Source of the DNA: Marthasterias glacialis
Taxonomy: Eukaryota; Echinodermata; Asteroidea; Forcipulatida; Asteriidae
Assembly: GCA_911728455.2 (NCBI GenBank)
Contig: OU452224.1
Coordinates: 3,782,001 to 3,846,000, forward strand
Length of the DNA: 64,000 nucleotides
Direction of reading: 5' to 3'
In this document: positions 54,361 to 64,000 of the stretch, one piece after another
How positions within the stretch are numbered: position 1 is the stretch's first letter
Layout: every line of letters starts with the position of its first letter
The notes under the pieces: generated by a model
Seen by the model: only the letters and a program-made list of their open reading frames with translations
The model's database searches: none
What the model was told of the DNA's origin: nothing
Position numbers and translations under genes: made by a program

Positions 54361-54704
54361 TGTTTTTATTGATGCAGAGGAAACTGTCTTTGATTGACAC
54401 AGAGAGCACAGTAGATTCTGATGCAAACTAAATGACCAAACTATACAGCTAGATTCCTTTAACAATTCAAGGACTAATTTACAATTAGGCAAGAAAACAG
54501 AAACTATAAATTGCTGCGTAGGTTGTGATTTAGAGCAAGTTGGCTAGTAGAGATGGTGGTAAAACCATTATTCAATATTTCCCAGGGCCTGCTTATTATA
54601 GATATACATGTGAGCTGTAAAACGTGCATGGTGTATGTTGTACATGAGGATGTATAGTAAAGTCTGCAGTACACGAATTTGTAACAACTTCAATTAAACT
54701 TACC

Positions 54705-54772
54705 ATGGACAAAATAGAGGCAGGACCGGCAAACCCTGTGTCGATAAAAGGCACCACAGTTTCCCTTGATAC
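54705..54772 (-). CDS. Candidate host exon (minus strand), exon 2
   Basis: On the minus strand, CTGCCCCTCAG|T... to GTCCATG|GTAAGTT is 68 bp with a strong acceptor and donor. The frame that matches the phases on both sides reads 'IKGNCGAFYRHRVCRSC' then 'LYFVH'. All three frames are open, and an alternative acceptor (CTTTTCCAG| at 54808) exists, so the evidence is modest. Confidence 0.3.
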
Positions 54773-55990
54773 TGAGGGGCAGATTGAAAAGGGGCGGATC
54801 CAGGATCTGGAAAAGAGAGGAGGTGAAATTGGCCGGAGGTCCTGTCATTAAGTGGGGGGGGGGGGGGGAGGGCGGGCTTAGGGTTGGTCACACATAGGAT
54901 TGTGTCTTAAATGCACTTCGCATTTAGATCGGTGAGATACAAATTCATAGGTGGACAAATTCAGAGTATCAGAAGTTCACATTAATTGAACATAAGGAAA
55001 AAGCAAAGTGATATTTTCACCAAATGATACTGAAAATTACTAGTTTTTGTAGTCATCATGATGTTTCAGAAACGTTTAGATGCACCATTCAGAAAGACAC
55101 CTGTTTTATAGCATGTGTCTCAAATGTCTTTAGCTCGTTTAGATTTGGTAGTCATCATAACGCTGAAAACGCGTTGAGATAAGCCAAATAGCCTAAGCAA
55201 ATACTACACAAGACCAATGAAACCATTGGTTACACTGTAGTCAAATCAATAAGGAAAGCATCAAGCGTTACTTGGAAAATAATGCTCAAAGTGCTTCAGG
55301 TAGGGGCACCTCTGAATAACCTTTAAAGTTTCAAGAGATCAATTGTAGGAATGTGTGACTTAGTTTGTATATCATGCCCTCCCCCCCCAAAAAAAAGTAC
55401 CAAAGTACAATAGTACTAAAGTACAAAAGGCAATTGCAATATAGGAAAAGAAGAATTAAGACATGACAGGGCTTTCCGGCAAAACGTAGGGGAATAAAAA
55501 GGGAGGTCCAAATCAAAAAGTGGGGATCTCCCATGGATCCGTCATTAAATTGCCACCACATCGTCAAAAATTGAGCCACAAACCGAGTATGGTGTTAACA
55601 AACAGACACCCCAGGGCCATAGTACAGAGAAAATATGCTACTCAAAACAGTGTAAGGAAACCAAAGAAACAACTAAAACCCAATGAAACAAATCTACAAG
55701 GAATGCGTCATTACATCATTAGATGATCAAGATGCACAAATGAATTTGTCATGACCAAATTTAGTCAAGACTTAGATCAAGCAAAAATACAAATCTTCTC
55801 ACTAAATTTTATAAAAGTACAAGATAATGTCTCAAAAACCGAAGAAGGAAATATCTTTACTAAAACATACGTCTATGTAGTTGGAACTTAGCTAAGTTAA
55901 ATTTTAAATTTCCAAACATAAGCAAATAAATTCTTTATAGTCAGTTTGAAATGAAGTAGAATTAGTGAAGTTATGGAAGCTCACACTCAC
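54773..55990. other. Intronic or intergenic stretch
   Basis: Includes poly-G at 54856-54869 and a C/A homopolymer pair at 55380-55396. The 55520-55726 plus-strand ORF (68 codons) has no supporting signal. Confidence 0.3.
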
Positions 55991-56108
55991 ACATGATCAT
56001 TTGGGAAACATGTCATGTCTGGACTTGTTAAGTGAAGTACTTTGGACTCATAATGATATGAGTGCCTTGCATTGTTTTGAGTAGCAGGAGAGTTTGGCAT
56101 CCTGGAAA
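55991..56108 (-). CDS. Candidate host exon (minus strand), exon 1 of chain
   Basis: On the minus strand, CTTTTTTCCACAG|TTTCC... to GATCATGT|GTGAGTG is 118 bp with a strong acceptor and donor. It encodes 'SRMPNSPATQNNARHSYHYE' followed by 'SKVLHLTSPDMTCFPNDH' and two bases of the next codon. The phase fits the exon at 54705-54772. The other frames are closed by stops. Unrecognised. Confidence 0.35.
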
Positions 56109-57309
56109 CTGTGGAAAAAAGAAAAGTCTTAGGGAAGTTACAAGTTAAAAATAAACCAAACAAATGCCACTTAAGTCTTAACGGTGACAAAAGCTATAAG
56201 TAACCTTTTTGAAATAGTGAAATAGAATAAAATGTGCCACCATTAGAAACACCAAATAAATCAATTTAATTTCATTTGGACATCAGAACCTTCTATTCTA
56301 TACAAATTAGCTCAAAAGTAGGATGCAGAAAACTGTTGTGGTTTAAATCTTTAACAAAAATTTTTAACTCCAAGTAGAAATGGCAACCAATTCAATTAGA
56401 CTCTCCACTTTCTAATATTTTAAAAGCATTAGAATCTACTGGTCATAACAGCTAGAGTTTTCAAAAGCAATATAAATAATTACATAAGTACATTTAGCTT
56501 ACTTTTCAAACTGTGCTGGATTTTGATACACTTGAAATTTGTGGGTCATATCCATCTCTAGTCATTTAATACTTAGAATCGGGGCCAATGTGCTCAAATT
56601 TCCTCTTCCAAGGAAACATTAAAAAAATCACTAAAACGCTTCAAATGAAATGGTACTTTTAACAGTCATCTCATCATTTTGTATACACAGATTAGAATCA
56701 ATTCACTGTTTGTGCTCGTGAAGTTAGACCAAGGTTTAAATGCATTAGATACATGACAATCAACCCAATTATTTAATGATTTTCTTGAGTAAAAAAATCA
56801 TTTAAACACCAACATTAAAAACGTATGACTACAACCTGGACTTCTTGTTATTACATAGGTAACAAGTGTACATAGATCAAAAACAAGTTAAGGAACACAC
56901 TAAAAAAAATGGCAGAGATTTAATTGGATCTTCTTTGTGACGTTAGCAAATATGATCAGTGCAGCTGAAAGCAAAAGTGACCTTCATCTAAACATGGCAA
57001 ACTATTAAAGAAAACTGGCAAAAACTGTGCATTTGTTTGATATTTCATTTGATAGGATCAAAAACCAGGATGCAATTAGGCAACATAAAATTAATAACAA
57101 AGTTCAGAGTAGACATTGAGGGCACTATTTCCATGAGCAATGCCAGGAGTGGTGGATAGATACATCTGACTCTTGTGTCCAAGTCAACTGATTATTAGAG
57201 TTCATTAGATCCTGCCCTTGTTATGGTCAACAGAGGGCGCTTTGGCCGCACAGACTAACAATATTGGGGACAACTGAACACATTGGACTTAGTCTCTCAC
57301 TGAATGGTG
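56109..57309. other. Intronic or intergenic stretch
   Basis: No feature recognised. AGAGGGCGC motifs at about 57231 and 57314. Confidence 0.3.
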
Positions 57310-57402
57310 TTGATAGAGGGCGCTCACTGACAGGTCTGTTGGCACCTGTGGGCGGGGAACACTTGTGCGAGCACCAGGGGGGGCTTGCATGCGCCGGGGT
57401 GC
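57310..57402 (-). repeat. Inverted partner of 46755-46850
   Basis: GCACCTGTGGGCGGGGAACA, CTTGTGCGAGCACCAGG and GGCTTGCATGCGCCGGGGTG are the reverse complement of the plus-strand copy. About 55 of 62 core positions match. Confidence 0.6.
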
Positions 57403-57661
57403 TTTTCTTTGTTTTTTTTCAAGTTCAAGGTCAAATTTAAATATGAATAGATGGTATTGCCCACCAATAGATATGAATAAAAAACATGGCTATGAACACT
57501 TGTGTATACTTTGTCTTTATGTCAGACTCTACCGCCCTCTAAGTTTGTACTGCCCTCTATCTATATGTCCCTACCCTCCCCATATTTAAAGTCCCTAGGC
57601 CCCCCATAATGCATCTGCTTTCTATTTCAATACAAGTTGCAGCACTATTTTATATGTGGAC

Positions 57662-58191
57662 TTAAAGGGAAGGTACATTTGTTTTTCCAAGGAGCTTAAG
57701 TTTGTATCTATCACATACTACCACAATTTTAAAGGATTGTTATGACCATCCTAGCTTTCAGCTCTTTTTAGCACAAAAAGTTGAGTTGAAAATGTAATGT
57801 TTTAGCTGTTTATCTTTTTTCCGAGATAAAAACACTGTTTTGTGTGTAAAAAAGACATGTGCACAATGAATTGCAGTTGAATTATAACATTTCGTAGAAT
57901 TTTGGGGGAAGTTTTACATAAGTTTTGATGTGTAAAAAAAGATTGTTTTTGACAAGTTTTTTTTTTAAGTTTTAAAAAGCAAACATAAGTCTCCTTGAAA
58001 TGAAAAAAATCTTGCGAGCAAAATGCACACCACTGTTTGCAGGTGTTTTAAAGAGATGCAGTTCAAAAACATTTTCGGAATTTTAGCAGATAAATGTTTG
58101 CATCAAATTGAGGTAATTGAACCTTGTGACATTTTTGGATATTACTTTGATCATTTCAAATCTAGTTGTTTCTAGTGTACCTTCCCTTTCA
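57662..58191. mobile_element. ~530-bp TTAA-type MITE (AGGGAAGGTACA ends)
   Basis: TTAA-AGGGAAGGTACA on the left (57662) is mirrored by TGTACCTTCCCT-TTCA on the right (58178-58191), with one mismatch in the presumed TTAA target. A second member lies at 63831-63994. Non-coding. Confidence 0.6.
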
Positions 58192-58299
58192 CTCACCATC
58201 CACATTATCAGAAGTGTTTCAGACCTTTATCACGCCATCTTGGGCAAAGCAACCGATTTTTATTATTTTTTTTAAATCACATGATTATGTGATGCTTTA

Positions 58300-58690
58300 G
58301 TTTTTACTGTTTCTTGCTCAGGTGATCTGATTTGGCGGTGTGTACATACAAAGTACAACGGTGATGCCTTGTGACTGAAACACCTGTCAGATTGATGGTA
58401 GATTGAACTTCAATTGCCTCATTAATGATCTGATATTGAACTGTCAGGTCATTACTCAGGTGACTTGATTTGGCATTGTTTCATTGTCTGTGTATACACA
58501 GATTGAAAGGTTCAATGATGCCTTCGTTTAAAAACAACTATCTTATTGTTGTTGCTTTGCCCTTAACAAGAAAAAAATATATCTTCACTGTGATATTGAA
58601 CTTTCTGTTCCTTGTTCGGGTAATCTGATGTAGCATTCTTTTATCATGTGTGTACAAACAGATTACTGTTCAATTTGAGTCAACAACTTG
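58300..58690. repeat. Degenerate ~140-150-bp tandem repeat, 3 units
   Basis: TGCTCAGGTGATCTGATTTGGC-like anchors at 58315, 58454 and 58614 are followed by GTGT(A)TACA.ACAGATT-like motifs and by TTGAACTT..-like segments. Confidence 0.45.
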
Positions 58691-61225
58691 ACACTATTAA
58701 CAGCAAGAGCAGTCTATAAATGGCACTGGCAATACTGCTCTACCCATCACATATGTGATTAGAAATGGCTCATAATTTTGATTGGCCACAGAGTTTTGAT
58801 AGCAATATCACTGCAACAGCAAAAGTAATATTTCAACGCTATCATATGTTCCTTCATGACAGATCAACCTACATAATTAAAAATGGCTAGACTTGTATTC
58901 CAGCCTTGGTTTGTTCAACTGTATTTGAAATACAAAAAATATTAATGAAAACAAGATGGCTTCTGCGTGATAAAGGTCTGTGCTGCAACAAGATTGAAAT
59001 AGAAAGCAGATGCTTCCCAACACATAACAGACAACAAAATAAACACAACAATAGACTCGTTTTATTATTTCAAAAACACAATGTACACTGGCACATCATA
59101 TTGCGCATTACTAAAGGTACACACACAACCATTGGTTCTTCAAGGATTTTATAACCGACAAGTGATTTAATTTTTTTTTCAAATATACCCCTAATATATT
59201 CAAGTCTAAGTGCAATCCACTGATCTCCCAGTCTGTTTTGAGAACACAGTTTTTATAAGGATTGTTTTGTAACCACAGTTTTGAATTGAGTTGTTTTCCT
59301 AAGAATTGATTAAAGTGATAATTGTCAGTGTGTGTACCTTGAGGTTATAATACTCAGATATTTAACAAAATTCTCAGCTCATTTAGCTGAATGGCTTGAT
59401 ATGAGACAAAAGGGGAGAGTGTTTGATTTTGGAGCATATTGCAGTCAACGGAGATTTGCCATTAAATCTTAGTAATGTTGATTCAGTAGCATCTTATCAT
59501 TTGAATTAGATGTATCTTGAAAATAATTCCTTCACTCTTTAGGATATAGAGTAATTGCTTGCAGTGCTTTATGATAGCTGTTTGTAGGCTATTAGCTAAG
59601 CACATGTCCTGGTTAAGGCTTGATTCTGGCTCAATGGTCCAGTCTTGTAATACACTATGACCTTAGGTCATATACTTAGCACACCTGTAGTGCTCCGTCG
59701 GTACACATTGTTTGAAGTGCTTCTGTTTTAACCACTAGGCTGATGTGGTGCTCTACATTGGATGCACGCACAAACTTTGTACCCTACTCGTTCCATACAC
59801 ATAAGCTGTTACGCTATTGTGGTTCATGCAGTGTTTTGCTCTGCTGGCAGTTTGGCATAACACTTGGGATTCATTCACAACTGCAATCATCTGATTGTCA
59901 TTTAGGTTTTCTAAAAACTCACTGAGTTGTTGCTATGCTAGACGGCATCTTTACATATGTCAAAGTTCACCAGAAGAGATACAGTTAGAAAATTAAGTAT
60001 ACATATGATGTGCCAGTGTACATTTCCATATCAACAATAAATTACATCATCCATAATTCAATCCAATTCTGTTCAATATTCAATCAAGAAAACTTATAAT
60101 CATTTAACATGATAATTAAAGCATCAATCACAAAATCCTCATCATAAAAGTTTTACCAAAGCCAAAGCACAGCATCCTAACTTTGAAAAACAAAAAAACC
60201 TTTTGGTATTTAACATTCCAAACATTAGGTAAGAAAACTGACAGTGTCAGACATTCTGCATTCACCTTTTATAGAGAAATTGTTTTTGAAGTTCATTTAA
60301 ACACTGGATGGATATACAACTTTGATCCATCATTAAGACTGGTTTGCAATTGGTAAAGGGTTATTCCTACCCTTGAAATTCAACTTTGATGATCTTCACA
60401 CAGCTGTGTTTCCTCAAGAAAGTCTTCCATTGCTGATTTAGTAAAGAGACTTACAATATTTATTTTTAAAAAGGATGCTGAGCTTTGGCTTTAAAACCAG
60501 GCACATGAAGAAAAGTTTTCCAAATGAGTTTCTTGTTCAATTATTGTGGTTGTTAAAATGCCCTTTTCCCTGCTAATCACAATCCCACTAAAGAAAACCA
60601 TTCTGTATATATAATTTCTGTTTGGCCAGAACAGAAATTACAAGATTTCAGCACTTGTCACTCAAGGCTGTTGCAGTTTGTTTATAAGATAATAGAACCA
60701 AATGTTCAGTTAAGTTTTCGAAAAAGATGATCTTCTTCTCGATTCTCAGCAAACGAGCTCACATGACTATTTACAAAAGTGTATCTGGGGTTAGGCAAAC
60801 CATTACAATTTGCCCAAAGGCCTTTTCTACCATGTGCCTGGCTTAATGAATGTAACATTTAACTATTCTAATCAGAACCAAGCAAATCCATGTCAATGAG
60901 AGCATACAAACTATTGAGTTCAAAGTATGGAAACTTTTAAGATTGGTAATCACAATTTAATGATGGAAAACACTACATGTGCATAGCATTGATTCCAAGC
61001 CTTGTAGTCTACAAGTTTCACTACATGGTGATTAACTCATAACAATGCCATTACACACAGCTGAAAATGACAGTATTTCAAGTTGAGATGTGCAACAAGT
61101 TCAAAGTGTCCTCCCATTGACATGGATTTGCTCTTTCTTTACTACCATTCTGCATCAAGTTCCCATTGTCTTGTTTTGATTTAGTGTAGACTAGAGGAGA
61201 CCTCATTCAAGATCCCGATGAGACG
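58691..61225. other. Gene-free; possibly 3' UTR of the exon at 61226
   Basis: If the last coding exon at 61226-61283 is real, this low-GC minus-strand DNA would begin its 3' UTR. No repeats with clear borders were found. Confidence 0.3.
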
Positions 61226-61283
61226 TCAATGAGCATGAATTGTTTCATCCACAACTGATTCATCTCCTGGCATCAAAAGCTCA
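61226..61283 (-). CDS. Candidate terminal coding exon (minus strand)
   Basis: A good minus-strand acceptor (ATTTTGTTTGCAG|T) is followed by 18 codons, 'ELLMPGDESVVDETIHAH', and a TGA at 61228-61226. No donor is seen downstream, so it would be the last coding exon of a gene lying mostly beyond 64 kb. No family recognised. Confidence 0.3.
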
Positions 61284-62067
61284 CTGCAAACAAAATTATA
61301 TCAAACGTATTAGATTTCAGGTTTATGAATAATTGAAAGACAGGGTACAGGATGACGTTGCATTTCTTTTTTGTTTCAAAATTTAGTTTTCCACCTTTAC
61401 TCATTTTTGAGCATTTACAAGTTTCTCAGAGCAAGTTGAACAATTACTGCTGTTGATATGGTTGAGCAATCAACTTGTTTGCAAATAGTCAGTTTTGCAC
61501 TGCAGTTCGTGAAAACAGGGGTTCCACTTTTTACTTTGGATCAAAATGAATTGTCTTTGACATTTACATTATCATTCTTATCAAGTTGTTGTCTTAATCA
61601 GACAAGGTTGACGTCAACTTCATTTATTGTACAGATTACATCTTGGTTTAGTTTGAATATCAAAATCCTGTACCCTGTCTTGGCCGAATCGAATCCGTTA
61701 CGATTGACAACATTTACAATTTAAAAACATTTTCTGAAGAACATTATATATACTAACATTTTTAAGCATACATGGACTATATTACTCTAATCATTGACCC
61801 AGTTGAGGCAGTTTATTATGGTTGAGATCTTTTAAAGCTACATCTGAGATACCCAGGGGATAGTGGACTGTAATTGAGGATGGATGACACTACCTGGATA
61901 GTAAATGTGCTCAACTTAGATTAATTTTCCATTGTTGTTATTAAATAGGTTTATGCTCTTTATGACTTTACTTGACCAGTTGAAACTGGATGAAGTGAAT
62001 CCATGCAAATGTTTTCCCTGCCTGAAAATGGAGGTCGTCTTGCAAAACCTTTATGTAATTTTGGACC
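61284..62067. other. Gene-free stretch
   Basis: Probable intron if the candidate exon at 61226 is real. The 88-codon plus-strand ORF at 61458 has no support. Confidence 0.3.
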
Positions 62068-62540
62068 AACGGAGCAAAGGTCACCCGGTGATTGAACTTT
62101 GGAGCGTGCGCAGACCATACACACGCCGTCTATTGCTTCATTTCACCCCCAAAATTTTTTGATTTTACTCGCATTTTGTGGCCATTCAGAGGTGATTTTT
62201 GTGTAATCCTTTTGTCCTTTTGTCCTAAGAAGGGTATTACGAGGCATCGAGAGGCTTCTACCATTGTTAATTCATTGTATTTTGGCTGAATGGAGGTAGG
62301 TCAGAGTGGGTCAGCAATCGAGCCATGGTTCCGCGTTTAGTGCCACTCCTATATCGCAGTTAATGGCCTATGTTTTGCAATTCAAGCTGCGTGAATTTGA
62401 TGTTTTCTCGGTCGAGCAACAAAACGGACGATCCAACAAAGAGAATCTGTCTGCCATTGGCATGTCAAGTCAGTTTTTTTTTGTGCCAGCGGTACCCTCA
62501 AAAAACAAACATTTCCGGCAATTCCGCCAAAAGAACCGCT
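62068..62540 (+). repeat. ~470-bp dispersed repeat, copy 2
   Basis: Plus-oriented partner of 35735-36205; see that entry for shared landmarks. It is followed at once by AGGGGGACGGGCCCCC, poly-A and GAATCTCGGCAGCAACTGG (to about 62580). That trailer recurs with a longer homopolymer at 63073-63160, so a second repeat family abuts this one. Confidence 0.65.
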
Positions 62541-62580
62541 AGGGGGACGGGCCCCCAAAAAAAGAATCTCGGCAGCAACT

Positions 62581-63098
62581 GGTTAAAACCATTCAGTGTT
62601 TCAAAATGAGGTGTGAATGGATAACAACAACTATACTTCATAATTATAAATAATCAAGTTTTTATTCAAGTTGTACTTGTTGGGCATGATGATGGTTAAC
62701 ATCTTGAAACTGTTGTTGCACTCTTGAGGTGCAATTCAGAAAATAAAGGACCATAAAAAATTTCTGATCTGAAGAATCATACTTCATGATAGAAGAAAAT
62801 GGAATATTGTTATAGACCCCTTGAAAATTACATCCAAATAATAATGCGAGGATAGATTGTCTTTAAATGAATGAATCCTTTGCTCATGTTTTTGACAAGA
62901 TAAATTCCACGGTCTAAGGGTAGTTTTGCCAATAATTACAATTTTATTCATCACACTTTTTTTTCCTTTGGTTGCAGAGGGTGTGTGTGTGTGTGTGTGT
63001 GGGGGGGGGGGTGTCTATCCATGCATGCATTTTGGTTCTTGTTTGAAGAAAAACAAGCCATAAGAATTCCGACAGGGGGACAGGACAACCCCCCCCCC

Positions 63099-63132
<34 letters not shown>

Positions 63133-63830
63133 AGAAGAAAGAATCCCGGCAATAACTGGCTTAAAACTCTATGTCCTAACTGGTATACACAATTAATACA
63201 GGGTCTTTGATAATGAAAAGTTACAGTTGAAGAAAGGAGAGGAAAATCAAGATCGTCAAGAAAGGGTTTGAAATCCAATCCTTGTCAATTCAAGCGGATT
63301 ATCAAACTGGGTTATTTTGAGGTGAAAGGCATGGAGGAAAATAAGCGTTTGAAAATAATGTATGAGTTACATGGTTATTAAGGTTATCTTGAAACTAAAT
63401 GTCAATTAGAAAGTCAGGCCCAGAGTGTGCTTGTTTCTTTAACTGTATTTTTTTATATGTGTTCTGAATGTTTTGATGTAAATTAACTATTTTATCCATC
63501 CGTATTTGGCACTTGCGTTGTTGGATGATGTTTGAAATAAGTAAATAAATAAATGCACTACGTTTTCTTCGATTGCAGTTTTTTTTACTTTTTGCTCTCT
63601 GTCATAAGAAGGAAATGAACATCAGGATGGATTGAATGAATTTAACTCGTTTTATGAAGAATTTTTTTTCACGAAAGTAGAGTATGGAGTTACTTAATTA
63701 GAAGTTATGTAATTTTCATAGGAAAACACACATATTTGAAAGACATTACCTTGTCAAATAACATTATTCAGTCTATACCTGTGAATCCTGATGAGAACAT
63801 CAAAGGGTCCTTGTTATTTAAAATGTTCAT
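62581..63830. other. Gene-free, low-complexity tracts
   Basis: (GT)n-G(n) at 62981-63012 and a C(10)A(~30) tract at 63091-63130. No coding exon seen. Confidence 0.4.
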
Positions 63831-63994
63831 TTAAAGGGAATGTACATCTGAATTGGGGTTTAAAAACCCTTAAGTGATGTTATCAGTGGGAAATTTCAAA
63901 TTGTAAAAGTGGAGTCCTTTTAAAATTTTAAAATAAGGTCTTCATTTGGTAGACTTTAAATACTGATGTCTTTATTTTGTACTTTCCCCTTGAA
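63831..63994. mobile_element. ~164-bp member of the AGGGAAnGTACA TTAA family
   Basis: TTAA-AGGGAATGTACA at 63831 and TGTACTTTCCCC-TTGA at 63979-63994. These are the same ends as the element at 57662, again with one mismatch in the right-hand TTAA. Confidence 0.5.
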
Positions 63995-64000
63995 ATGAAA

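Noticed and set aside
54705-54772. Retropepsin-like 'FIDTGFAGPASIL' in another frame
   Set aside because: Only about 20 residues are available, all three frames are open, and no polyprotein context surrounds it; treated as coincidence.
55520-55726. 68-codon plus-strand ORF as a host gene
   Set aside because: No conserved motif, splice support or promoter context; length is within chance.

Overview
This is eukaryotic, metazoan genomic DNA. It is AT-rich, has no dense gene packing, and is full of mobile-element remnants, short tandem arrays and small terminal-inverted-repeat elements. The mix (Penelope-like, CR1/L2 and restriction-like-endonuclease LINEs, TTAA-type small elements, arrays built on ATGGCGGCCAT) fits a marine invertebrate. 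An echinoderm or other invertebrate deuterostome is my best guess, but nothing here fixes the species. No complete host protein-coding gene is recognisable.

Layout. (1) 1-9.4 kb is a cluster of minus-strand Penelope-like retroelements (PLEs). PLE-A (100-3200) has an open ORF1 followed by a broken reverse transcriptase (RT) without a C-terminal GIY-YIG domain. A chimeric unit (PLE ORF1, pieces of an R2/NeSL/Hero-like LINE, a CR1 3' tail) is tandemly repeated at 3.84-7.14 kb. A third, diverged PLE (PLE-C) lies at 7.5-9.37 kb. In every PLE copy, 20-27 nt after the ORF1 stop, there is a sequence that looks like a histone-mRNA 3' stem-loop (6-bp stem, UUUC loop, ACCA flank) followed by a purine-rich element like the U7 target. 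This is the most interesting observation in the window. (2) 9.7-13.56 kb is a 102-bp satellite whose unit is itself an old dimer of 51 bp. (3) 15.3-17.9 kb holds a decayed minus-strand APE-type LINE. (4) 18-28.5 kb is gene-poor DNA with two degenerate tandem arrays and several small TIR elements. (5) 28.5-32.2 kb is a ~147-bp tandem array interrupted by a 315-bp TIR element (4-bp target duplication) and by a 2.3-kb CR1/L2-type LINE. (6) 32.7-34.07 kb is an array of ATGGCnGCCAT dyads. (7) 37-44 kb has plus-strand splice-site-bounded segments and a ~1-kb tandem exon-intron duplication, one copy of which received the same 315-bp element in its intron. It may be a long non-coding or decayed host transcript. 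(8) 44-64 kb is low-complexity intergenic or intronic DNA with more small elements, a 29-bp array, four minus-strand candidate exons whose phases agree (50.5-56.1 kb), and a possible last coding exon at 61.2 kb.

How it fits together. The left third is retroelement-on-retroelement accumulation with local tandem amplification. The rest looks like introns or intergenic DNA of poorly visible host genes. All identifications come from reading the sequence and its translations; no database search was run.
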